A stretch of DNA of 64,000 bases from an uncultured Pseudomonadota bacterium (lineage in GTDB: Bacteria; Pseudomonadota; Gammaproteobacteria; Ga0077536), in the NCBI GenBank assembly GCA_903825645.1, contig CAIKBL010000051.1, positions 248,001 to 312,000 on the forward strand, given 5' to 3'. Under the pieces are notes generated by a model, which did not search any database, was not told the origin of the DNA, and was given only the letters and a program-made list of their open reading frames with translations. The translations under genes were made by a program, and so were the position numbers. Position 1 is the stretch's first letter. Each line of letters begins with the position of its first letter. Below, piece by piece: positions 39,848 to 48,402 of the stretch.

Positions 39848-41323
39848 TTAGCTCTCTAGGCTCGACCGTGTCGGTTGGTGGCATAGTGCCAAGCAGGTAA
39901 TGTCATCGGATTGCGCGACACGCTCCGTGAAGACGTCCAGTGCAGCGAGCAGCCGCTGTATGCATTGCGCAGGCGCCTCGTAGGCTATTCCTTCGAGCGC
40001 CGACTTTACCCGGGCTGAGCCAAATTCTTCGAAATCGGGGTTCAAGGCTTCGGTGACGCCATCCGAAATAAACAACACAGTGTCTCCTGCCTGTAATTCA
40101 ATCTCTGCCGACTTGTAAGATTGCCCGCTACGCACACCGAGTGCGCAACCCTTAGGCGCGTCCAGCCACTGCGCGGGCCCAAGGTTCGGTAGCAGTAGAG
40201 GCTGCACATGTCCGGCATTCACGAAGATCAGTCGTCCGCTCGCCGGTTGATAATGGCCATAGACCGCGGTAACGAACAACATGTCCGTGTTGCCCTCGTG
40301 TAGCAGGTTGTTGACGTCGACCATCAGAATCGCCGGGTCTTGCGTTGCCACAACCCGGTTAAACTGTAACGTCGTCGCGAATATCGTGCTTTTTGCAGAC
40401 ATGGCAAATAGCCCTGCGGGAATGCCTTTCCCGCAAACATCGGCGACGACCAAGCATGCCGCACCGTCCTGAACATGAAAGTGGTCATAGAAGTCGCCAC
40501 CAACGTCCTGCGCGGGCCGCATCAATCCCTGCACCGCGTAGCCGTCCGTCGTTGGCCATGGGGCGGGCAAGAGTGACTGTTGGAGTTGCGCCGCGATGCG
40601 AATTTCGCGCTGCAGGCGAGCCAATGAGAGTGATTCGTGGTACTGCGCGATGAAACCCTCGGTGCGATCACGATGTACGATGGCGCCACCAATGACGCTG
40701 AGCGCTATCACGGTCAAAATACCCGAAAATCCCATGAATTCTTCAATGAAATTCTGTGGCTCGGTCGTCTTAACCGCTGCGAGAGTGACAAAGGTGACCA
40801 TCACCACGATGCCGGACAAGAATGCAAAAAGATTCACCGCAGCGCGTACACGCCAGTGAAGAATGTACACAAAATTGACTGTCATCAGCAGCGCGCTCAG
40901 GCGCAGGAAATTACCGCGATCGATCATGGTCACGGCAGCCAAAATCATTAGTGCGGAGATGAAACTGATGAGGTGCAGCGCGAGAAGACTTCCTGCCAGC
41001 GGGCTGCCTCCGGAGACGCGCGGAGATCTCAGCGCGAGGGCCGGCAGCGCACTCAAGACGAGGAGGACGTGACTTGCGCCGGCGAATACGTAGAGTAGCT
41101 GAACATTACTGGGCAGCGCGCTCCTTGTTTCGAATCGGTGTATGTCGATAAACAGCAGAAACGGGAACAGAACAAGTGCTACCAACGCAATGTAGGGTGC
41201 CACCGATTCATTTGCGCGTTCTCCTCGTACCAAGAGCACACGCCGCTCCTCTACGTCCCATCTTGCCAACTGGCGAGACTCATTAAGCCAGTCCGGAACA
41301 AAGCGGCCGAGTATCTTCAGCAC
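39848..41323 (-). CDS. Membrane-anchored SpoIIE/RsbU-type PP2C phosphatase
   Basis: About six predicted TM segments, then AAQLQQSLLPAPWP...MRPAQDVGGDFYDHFHVQDGAACLVVADVCGKGIPAGLFAMSAKS...VNAGHVQPLLL...LFISDGVTEALNP...DDITCLAL. Confidence 0.93.
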   Translation of the reverse strand: MLKILGRFVPDWLNESRQLARWDVEERRVLLVRGERANESVAPYIALVALVLFPFLLFIDIHRFETRSALPSNVQLLYVFAGASHVLLVLSALPALALRSPRVSGGSPLAGSLLALHLISFISALMILAAVTMIDRGNFLRLSALLMTVNFVYILHWRVRAAVNLFAFLSGIVVMVTFVTLAAVKTTEPQNFIEEFMGFSGILTVIALSVIGGAIVHRDRTEGFIAQYHESLSLARLQREIRIAAQLQQSLLPAPWPTTDGYAVQGLMRPAQDVGGDFYDHFHVQDGAACLVVADVCGKGIPAGLFAMSAKSTIFATTLQFNRVVATQDPAILMVDVNNLLHEGNTDMLFVTAVYGHYQPASGRLIFVNAGHVQPLLLPNLGPAQWLDAPKGCALGVRSGQSYKSAEIELQAGDTVLFISDGVTEALNPDFEEFGSARVKSALEGIAYEAPAQCIQRLLAALDVFTERVAQSDDITCLALCHQPTRSSLES

Positions 41324-41336
41324 TGGCGTCGCGGCA

Positions 41337-43043
41337 TCAGTTTTCCAGACGAAGAAGCACGTGACAGCGCTCCCCCACCGTCTTGATGCGCACCCGATCA
41401 GCGCGTTGGCTCAAGATCCAGCCGGCGAGCTTAGCGAGACCTGTGGGGTCGTGGAGTAGCGTTTCTCGGTCGGGACGTGTTTTGACCAGTTCTATCGCTG
41501 GCCCTTGATAAGAGACATCAATGTCCAGATTGTATTCGTCGAAAGCGACGTCGACGGTGATCTTCCCGACTGCCAGAACCGTGGTGATAGATTCCATCGC
41601 ATGATGCAGCGACTCAGTCGCGGTCGCGATGGTCTCTTTTCGAGCCGCCACCGATTCACCAAAACTCAACAATCCGTCCCGAATCATGGCGTAGTTGTCT
41701 GCCTCCGCAACCAGCACCAGTTGCGTACGCCGTGTGTTACCGATCTGCATAAGGTAATTCAGCACAAGCGCGACAACAGCGCTGAACGAGACGGGCGAGT
41801 TCAGGATAGGTTTCAGTAAAGGCGGGGCGTTCGCATACAGGTCAGGCAGCAGGCCAGCGCTGAGCCCGAATGCTAGGGCGCAGCCAGCCATGAGGATTCG
41901 GCGCGTGTCCAACAGTCTTGACGTCAGTAACTGAATGCCAGCCAACATCATAAAGCAGCAGCAGTAAATAACCGCGGCTCCCATGGTCGAGGCTGGAAGT
42001 GCCGTAATTATCGCGGACAGTTTTGGCATGAACGAGCAGAGCATCATCAGAAAACCGAAACTGTAGGCGATGGTGCGGCTAGTAGCGCCACTGGCAACAG
42101 CCAGCCCGACATTGCTAGAGGAGCTGTTGTGGCTCACTGTGCCGAGTAGGCCAGCCATAACATTGATGACACCGAGCGCGGTGGCACCGCGACTCACAGA
42201 TGCCATGTCCGTGCGCTTCCAGTCCGTGTCGTTGATCTTCTGGCACATGGTCAGATCGCCGACATTCTTGAGTGACACCGCTAGGCACGCGACCATGAAG
42301 GGCAAAAGTAAAGACCACTCAAATGCGTAGCTGCTGACGGTTCGATGGGGCAGGTTAAACCAAGGCTCGTTCGCGACCTGATGAAAAGCAGTCGGCGGTA
42401 TAGCCCGCAGCGCGAAGGCAGTAGCAAGGCCGGCGATAATACCGATGAGTATCGGGAACAGCTTGATCACACCACGGCCCCAGACGGTACAGGCCATCAT
42501 GGCAGATAGGCTGATGATCCCGACGGCTATATTGCTCGCCTGATCGGCACCCGATGTCAGCGTACTCGGTTCAGCCAACAGTCTGTTAAATCCAACCGGA
42601 AGCACCGTAATGCCCACCATGGTCATAACAACCCCGATCACCTCGGGCGGGAACAAGGGCCTGAGACGTGGCAGCAGGCGCGCCAGTGTGATTTCCATGG
42701 CGCCAGCGACCGCCGTCATACCGAACAGCGTGGGTAGACCGTACCCGCCCCCAGCAAGGAGGCTGGTAGAAAAGAAGGCTGGCGACCCGATGGGCGGGCA
42801 CAGGAAGCCAGAGCCTAAGAATCCACGTCGGTTCGCTTGCAGTATGGCACCCAGCCCAGTCACCACCATCCCCATCCGCAGTATGTTTTGCATGTCCCCC
42901 TCCAACGGCGAAAATGCCGCCAACGAGGTGGCCATCATCACCCAGCCTGCCGCAGCCGTCAGCACCTGTTGAAATCCCAATATGGCGAGCGTCGCAAGTG
43001 GCGGCGTATCGTCAACGCCATAGGTCAACGTCGTGGGTTTCAT
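41337..43043 (-). CDS. NCS2-type xanthine/uracil permease-like protein with C-terminal HATPase-like domain
   Basis: N-terminal polytopic region with NCS2 features (PPIGSPAFFSTSLLAGGGYGLPTLFGMTAVAG, LFPPEVIGVVMTMVGITVLPVGF, NNSSSNVGLAVASGATSR-like segment); last ~126 aa resemble a divergent RsbW-like fold. Start taken at MKPTTLTYG, just after the STAS stop. Confidence 0.85.
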   Translation of the reverse strand: MKPTTLTYGVDDTPPLATLAILGFQQVLTAAAGWVMMATSLAAFSPLEGDMQNILRMGMVVTGLGAILQANRRGFLGSGFLCPPIGSPAFFSTSLLAGGGYGLPTLFGMTAVAGAMEITLARLLPRLRPLFPPEVIGVVMTMVGITVLPVGFNRLLAEPSTLTSGADQASNIAVGIISLSAMMACTVWGRGVIKLFPILIGIIAGLATAFALRAIPPTAFHQVANEPWFNLPHRTVSSYAFEWSLLLPFMVACLAVSLKNVGDLTMCQKINDTDWKRTDMASVSRGATALGVINVMAGLLGTVSHNSSSSNVGLAVASGATSRTIAYSFGFLMMLCSFMPKLSAIITALPASTMGAAVIYCCCFMMLAGIQLLTSRLLDTRRILMAGCALAFGLSAGLLPDLYANAPPLLKPILNSPVSFSAVVALVLNYLMQIGNTRRTQLVLVAEADNYAMIRDGLLSFGESVAARKETIATATESLHHAMESITTVLAVGKITVDVAFDEYNLDIDVSYQGPAIELVKTRPDRETLLHDPTGLAKLAGWILSQRADRVRIKTVGERCHVLLRLEN

Positions 43044-43047
43044 GTCG

Positions 43048-43329
43048 TTATCCGAGATGCACGATATCGTCAAACCCGACAGTCAGAATCACTTCGCGGA
43101 TGGCGGATCTGGCACCCGTCAACTGCAAGGTTCCACCTTTTTTTTCCGTGAGTTTGGCCGCCACCAGCAGAACCCGGAGCCCCGCGCTGCTGAGGAACTC
43201 AATCCCGGAAAAATCCAGTTCCAGAGACTGCGCGTCCCCCCCCAGCAGGCGCCGCATTTCCATTTCATGCTGTGTGGCAGTAGAAGCGTCAAACCGGCCG
43301 ATAGGCTGGTACTTTGCGACGAGAGTCAT
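43048..43329 (-). CDS. STAS-domain protein (anti-sigma-factor-antagonist type)
   Basis: MTLVAKYQPIGRFDASTATQHEMEMRRLLGGDAQSLELDFSGIEFLSSAGLRVLLVAAKLTEKKGGTLQLTGARSAIREVILTVGFDDIVHLG; FLSSAGLRVLL is the STAS phospho-Ser motif region. Confidence 0.92.
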   Translation of the reverse strand: MTLVAKYQPIGRFDASTATQHEMEMRRLLGGDAQSLELDFSGIEFLSSAGLRVLLVAAKLTEKKGGTLQLTGARSAIREVILTVGFDDIVHLG

Positions 43330-43841
43330 AGGTATTTCGCTTGCGGGGGGTACCACCTATTAGACACTATTTATGTCGAAACGGGTGAGAACGTTCATCT
43401 CCCCAGAATTTCGACCGTGGTTGGCCGCGGAGTTTGGGGATGTTTTGAGCGCGCGTGGCTGCGGGCCATGACGTCTTTCGTGATTACGCGAAAAACGCCA
43501 ACAGATATACCATGCCTTACGGCAACACCGCGCCTGTCAAGATGGCGATGCTGCGCTGCAATCAGCAGTCAACGATCATAGGTTAAAACGGTCGTCGATT
43601 TCGCCCAAATTCAAGGTTTGGCGGTGCAATCGGGACTGTCCCGTACTGTGCTTGCCGGGTAGCTCCCGCGGCAAGGCAACGGACCGTCCATTTCTCGCCA
43701 AAACCAAGATAAGAGACGCCGTGGACTATTCGATGCTCCGAGGAACCGATCTACTTCCGCGCGTCCGTCCGAAAGCTCGTCTATGTCTTGAATCGACACA
43801 AGCGACGCGGCAAACCGGTATTACTTCACCAACACTTGTCG

Positions 43842-44465
43842 CTACTCTGTCGGCGGCTCTGCGTACTGGTGGATGCGCCCTTCTAGTTCGTTGAGCAGCC
43901 CCCCCATACCTTGCGCCTTCAAGATTGCATCAAAAGTATCTCGATAGTTGTCGACGATACTGATGCCTTTGATGACAACGTCATAAACGACCCACTCACC
44001 AGCATCATTCCTGAGTTTGTAATTGACGGGAATGCGGTGACCATCAGCGAGAATCTGCGTCTCTACCAGTGCCTTGTTGCCCTTAATCTGCTCTGGACCA
44101 TATTCCACGCGTTGATCCGTGTATGCCTCAAGGCTTGACCTATATCGATCTTCGACATATTGCGAGAAGAAATCGACAAATTGGTGTTTTTCAGCCCTTG
44201 TTGCGGAGTGCCATTTAGTCGCCAGTACGGTTTGCGTCATGCTTCTAAAATCGAAACGCGCATCGACGATCCGGCCTATCTGCGACCATATCTGTTCTTT
44301 TGTCAGGTGTTTTTTTTGCAAAATATGGATGATGGCGTCGACGTTTTCTCGCACCATTTGTTCCGGTCCTATTTGGGTCGCTGAAACAGTTAGCACGGGC
44401 ATTGTCAGCATCAGAGTGAGCGTAACCGACCGGGCAAGGTGCCTAAACATTAACCACCCCAGCAT
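43842..44465 (-). CDS. MlaC/Ttg2D-like phospholipid-binding protein (start may be 44450)
   Basis: Signal peptide; IGRIVDARFDFRSMTQTVLATKWHSATRAEKHQFVDFFSQYVEDRYRSSLEAYTDQRVEY; VVYDVVIKGISIVDNYRDTFDAIL. Confidence 0.9.
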   Translation of the reverse strand: MLGWLMFRHLARSVTLTLMLTMPVLTVSATQIGPEQMVRENVDAIIHILQKKHLTKEQIWSQIGRIVDARFDFRSMTQTVLATKWHSATRAEKHQFVDFFSQYVEDRYRSSLEAYTDQRVEYGPEQIKGNKALVETQILADGHRIPVNYKLRNDAGEWVVYDVVIKGISIVDNYRDTFDAILKAQGMGGLLNELEGRIHQYAEPPTE

Positions 44466-47400
44466 CTTTTTGGAGCGTGGCGCCCGAACGAGTCAAGCCG
44501 ATTATCACTTCACCTTCGCCTATCTCAAAAGTTTCTACTGTTTCACCCTGTGCCGAGACACTAAACAGCAAGTACGCTCCCAAAACCTCGCTCAACACAT
44601 ACTGCCGGTGGCTTTCGACAGCGTCCTGAAAATCAGGACTTCCGGTAATTTCAAGGGATATCCGCTCTGTTAGTTCCAGATCGAGCCCCTTTCGCATCTG
44701 CTGAATACGATTAACCAACTCCCGGGCATAACCTTGCTTTTTAAGCGCCGGAGTGATCTCGACGTCAAGTGCCACGGTGATTCGGTCTTGCTGCGCGACA
44801 GACCAGCCGCCAACCTCTTCGCTAACGATTTCAACATCATCCAAGGACAACGAGATAACGTCGCCCTCGATTTCTATCGAACACGAGCCGGTCCGGAGAA
44901 GCACATCGATTTCGTCTACCCCGAAGGTCGCTATCCTACTGGCCGCAGCCTTCATTTTTTTTCCGAGTTTGGGACCAAGGGTCTTGAAGTTTGCCTTGGC
45001 CGATCGTGAAACCACACTGGCTGCATCTTCGATGAATTCGATTGCCCTGATATTTACCTCATCCAAGATAATCTCGCTTACCGCTTCGACTCGCTCGCGT
45101 TGTACCCCGCTCACACCAGTGACCAATAAGATTCGGCTCAACGGTTGACGAACGTTGATTCGTGCCTTATTCCGGAGCAGAAGAACTAACGACACGACCG
45201 TACGGGCAATGTCCATTCTTGCTTCAAGCTCAGCATCGATCACTGAAGCATCGTACTCTGGGAAGTCCGCCATGTGCACAGAGGGTACTTGGTTGAGACC
45301 CGTTCCTGCATTGAGCGCACGAAATAACCACTCGCCAAAGAAAGGAGCTAGTGGACTCATCATGCGGGAGATCGCCTCCAGGCATTCGTAAGTAGTCTGG
45401 TAGGCACACAGCTTGTCGTGTGAATCCGGTTCGTTGCCGTGTACCTCAGCCGACTTTTTTGCCGCCCAGAAACGAGGCCGCGAACGGCGGATATACCAGT
45501 TCGACAATTGATCGAGAAAATCTTCTATCGCGCGGGCGGCGCGGGTTGCGTCGTATTCTGCATAGGCCGTATCCGCAAGCGCCACCGTAGAGTGCAATCG
45601 GCTCAGGATCCAGCGATCTAGCTCCGTTCTATCACGGGCGTTGACGGCGGGTTCGGAAAAATTGAAGCCATCGATGTTGGCGTAACTTGCCAGGAAACGG
45701 TAGCAATTCTCTAGCGTACTGAAAAATTTATTCCGTGTTTCGGACAATCCCCGAAGGGAAAATTTCATATTGTCCCAAGGGGGCGAATTAGCCATCAAAT
45801 ACCAACGAACCACGTCAGCACCGTGCTCGCCCACCGTTTTGAAGGGATCAATCGTGTTGCCCTTCGACTTGGACATCTTTTCGCCCTTCTCGTCCAAGAT
45901 GAGTCCATTTACAACCACATTACGGAATGCCACGCTATCCATCGTCAAGGTGGCGATCGCATGGAGCGTGTAGAACCACCCGCGCGTCTGGTCAACACCC
46001 TCACAGATAAAATCTGCAGGAAAGTTTTTTTCAAAAATTTCTTTATTTTCGAACGGATAATGCCATTGTGCGAACGGCATCGCGCCAGAATCGAACCAAA
46101 CGTCCAGCACATCCGATACCCGTCTCATCGTGCCACCATCGGGCGCCGGCCAGACCAACGCGTCGACAAAGGGTCTGTGAAGATCGAGGGCGTCGCCTAC
46201 GGGCAAGTTAGTGCCGCATTTTTCGCGCAATTCTGCGACCGAACCTATCACTTCAAAATAATCAGAGCCGGGTCGATCTGAGATCCAGATGGGAAGTGGG
46301 GTCCCCCAAAACCGTTTGCGGCTAAGGGCCCAGTCAACATTATTCTCGAGCCAATTGCCAAATCGACCGTCCCGAATGGCAGGTGGTTGCCAATTGATGG
46401 TTTTGTTGAGCGCGACAAGCTTTTCCTTAACCTGCGTGGTCCGAATGAACCAACTTTCGACGGGGTAGCTCATCAGTGGCGTGCCCTTGCGCCAATCATG
46501 GGGGTAATTATGGAGATAAGAATCCTGCCGATAAAGCAACCCGCGGTTCGTCAGATCTCTATTGACTACCCGATTCGCGTCCTTAAACCAGAGCCCGGCG
46601 ACCAGCGGTGCCTCGGCTAGGAACTTCCCGTCCGGGCCGATAGGATTGAGCAATGGTAGCCCCTCGCGCTGCCCCACTTCGTAGTCCTCTGCGCCAAATG
46701 CGGGAGCGATATGGACGATTCCGGTGCCATCGCCGATCGTCACATAGTCTGCCGTCACCACACGCCATGGACTCCCTTCTGAAGGCGTATTAGAAAGTTC
46801 GTAAAGTGGTTTATACCGTGTGCCGATCAGCGTCCGACCTGAAAAACGATCGAGCACCTGATATTCGCACCGTAAACATTCAAGCCGCGCCTCCGCTAGA
46901 ACGAGCTCTTCTGCATCGCCATCCTGTTCGATCCGAACTCGGACATAGACGATGTCTGGACCGACAGCGAGTGCCACATTTGAAATCAAGGTCCATGGTG
47001 TCGTGGTCCACGCCAACAGGCTCGCGTTGCTTCCATCCTCGAGGCGAAAGCGAACGTACGCACTCGGATCCGTGATTTCTTTATAACCGAGACTCACTTC
47101 GTGCGAGGAAAGTACCGTACCAGTTCCTGGACTGTACCAGGCAATTTTGTACCCCTTGTACAGCAGCCCCCGCTCATAAATGCGTTTGATCAGCCACCAG
47201 ACCGATTCAATATAGTCGGTATGATAGGTTACATAAGGATCTTCCAGATCAACCCAGTACCCCATTTTCCGGGTTAGTGAATTCCACTCCGTCGTATAGC
47301 GATTAACACTATTTCGGCAGGCCTCATTGAACGCGGCGATACCGAATTTTTCGACTTGTTCCCGACCGTCAAGTCCAAGTTCTTTCTCAACTTCTATCTC

Positions 47401-47691
47401 GACGGGGAGTCCGTGCGTATCCCAACCGGCCTTGCGTGCCACGCTGAAGCCCTTCAGGGTTTTGTAACGACAAAACAGATCTTTGATGGTCCGACTCAGG
47501 ACGTGGTGAATACCCGGCCGACCATTCGCCGTCGGCGGGCCTTCATAAAACGTGAATATCGGTCCCTCACGCCGGTGTTCAAGGCAACGCTCGAAAATGC
47601 CTTCACGCTCCCAAAACGCGAGGATTTCCTGCTCGAGGACCGGCTGGGTAAGATTCTTAATTTCAGGAAAAGACTTCGTCATCGCGCTCAA
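44443..47691 (-). CDS. ileS: Isoleucyl-tRNA synthetase, type-2-like (long form)
   Basis: FYEGPPTANGRPGIHHVLSRTIKDLFCRYKTLKGFSVARKAGWDTHGLPVEIEVEKELG; KMSKSKGN; 1082 aa. Confidence 0.95.
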   Translation of the reverse strand: MSAMTKSFPEIKNLTQPVLEQEILAFWEREGIFERCLEHRREGPIFTFYEGPPTANGRPGIHHVLSRTIKDLFCRYKTLKGFSVARKAGWDTHGLPVEIEVEKELGLDGREQVEKFGIAAFNEACRNSVNRYTTEWNSLTRKMGYWVDLEDPYVTYHTDYIESVWWLIKRIYERGLLYKGYKIAWYSPGTGTVLSSHEVSLGYKEITDPSAYVRFRLEDGSNASLLAWTTTPWTLISNVALAVGPDIVYVRVRIEQDGDAEELVLAEARLECLRCEYQVLDRFSGRTLIGTRYKPLYELSNTPSEGSPWRVVTADYVTIGDGTGIVHIAPAFGAEDYEVGQREGLPLLNPIGPDGKFLAEAPLVAGLWFKDANRVVNRDLTNRGLLYRQDSYLHNYPHDWRKGTPLMSYPVESWFIRTTQVKEKLVALNKTINWQPPAIRDGRFGNWLENNVDWALSRKRFWGTPLPIWISDRPGSDYFEVIGSVAELREKCGTNLPVGDALDLHRPFVDALVWPAPDGGTMRRVSDVLDVWFDSGAMPFAQWHYPFENKEIFEKNFPADFICEGVDQTRGWFYTLHAIATLTMDSVAFRNVVVNGLILDEKGEKMSKSKGNTIDPFKTVGEHGADVVRWYLMANSPPWDNMKFSLRGLSETRNKFFSTLENCYRFLASYANIDGFNFSEPAVNARDRTELDRWILSRLHSTVALADTAYAEYDATRAARAIEDFLDQLSNWYIRRSRPRFWAAKKSAEVHGNEPDSHDKLCAYQTTYECLEAISRMMSPLAPFFGEWLFRALNAGTGLNQVPSVHMADFPEYDASVIDAELEARMDIARTVVSLVLLLRNKARINVRQPLSRILLVTGVSGVQRERVEAVSEIILDEVNIRAIEFIEDAASVVSRSAKANFKTLGPKLGKKMKAAASRIATFGVDEIDVLLRTGSCSIEIEGDVISLSLDDVEIVSEEVGGWSVAQQDRITVALDVEITPALKKQGYARELVNRIQQMRKGLDLELTERISLEITGSPDFQDAVESHRQYVLSEVLGAYLLFSVSAQGETVETFEIGEGEVIIGLTRSGATLQKDAGVVNV

Positions 47692-47881
47692 AAAACCATA
47701 GAGGAGAGTACGCAGTATAGCCTATGCTCTTGCCCTCAGGAGACGTTCCACATGCGTTTAAGGAGGGGCTGTTACTCGCCGCGCGCCCTACCACCCGTTT
47801 GACACGGCGGGCCCGATCGGTCACTCAACGGGGAAATCAAAAGCACCGAGAATTGGGCGCGTCCGTGATTGGGCGCGCTGT

Positions 47882-47900
47882 CTCCGGTCGGCTTCCGGAG
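47882..47900. terminator. Short perfect hairpin directly downstream of sufE; possible terminator or 3' end structure
   Basis: ctccggtcggcttccggag: 6-bp perfect stem, starting 2 nt past the sufE stop; no T-tract. Confidence 0.3.
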
Positions 47901-47902
47901 TC

Positions 47903-48388
47903 TTACTCGCGCGCGGGAGGTGGCGAGAGCGTACGCCCCGCCAACGCCTCGACCGCCGTCTGCCGGATCTGCTGCACCATGGCCGACAGCCCATTGCTAC
48001 GGGTCGGGGACAGGTGATCTTCGAGCTGAATGCGTTTAATGAAATCCGGAGGCGTCGCGACGATATCTGCCGGTCGTCGATCGGAATAAACCTTAACCAA
48101 CAAGGCGACGAGTCCCGCGACTATCGCAGAATCACTGGTCGCATGAATCTTCATTCGGCCCTCTTCCATCTCCGTGACGATCCAGACCTGTGACTGGCAG
48201 CCCTTCAACCGATATTTTTCATTCTTCCAGCTTTCCGGGAACGGCGACGCCTGGCGCCCCAAGTCGATGATGTATTGATAGCGGTCTGTCCAGTCATCGA
48301 GGATCCCAAAGATCTCAACGATTTCTTCCTGGGCCACTAGAAGTTCTGCGGCAGGCGTTAGTTTTATAGGGTTCGAATCAGCATTCAT
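47903..48388 (-). CDS. sufE: SufE-family cysteine desulfuration protein
   Basis: EEIVEIFGILDDWTDRYQYIIDLGRQASPFPESWKNEKYRLKGCQSQVWIV; start reassigned to MNADSNPIKL (48388). Confidence 0.93.
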   Translation of the reverse strand: MNADSNPIKLTPAAELLVAQEEIVEIFGILDDWTDRYQYIIDLGRQASPFPESWKNEKYRLKGCQSQVWIVTEMEEGRMKIHATSDSAIVAGLVALLVKVYSDRRPADIVATPPDFIKRIQLEDHLSPTRSNGLSAMVQQIRQTAVEALAGRTLSPPPARE

Positions 48389-48402
48389 GAGAAATACGGC
48401 CT

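Noticed and set aside
43033-43581. 182-aa plus-strand ORF over the STAS gene and upstream gap
   Set aside because: Its first half is antisense to the STAS CDS and the remainder has no recognisable family signature.
47691-47902. T-box leader upstream of ileS
   Set aside because: No specifier-loop/T-box core (UGGNACC) or antiterminator seen, and T-boxes are rare outside Gram-positives.
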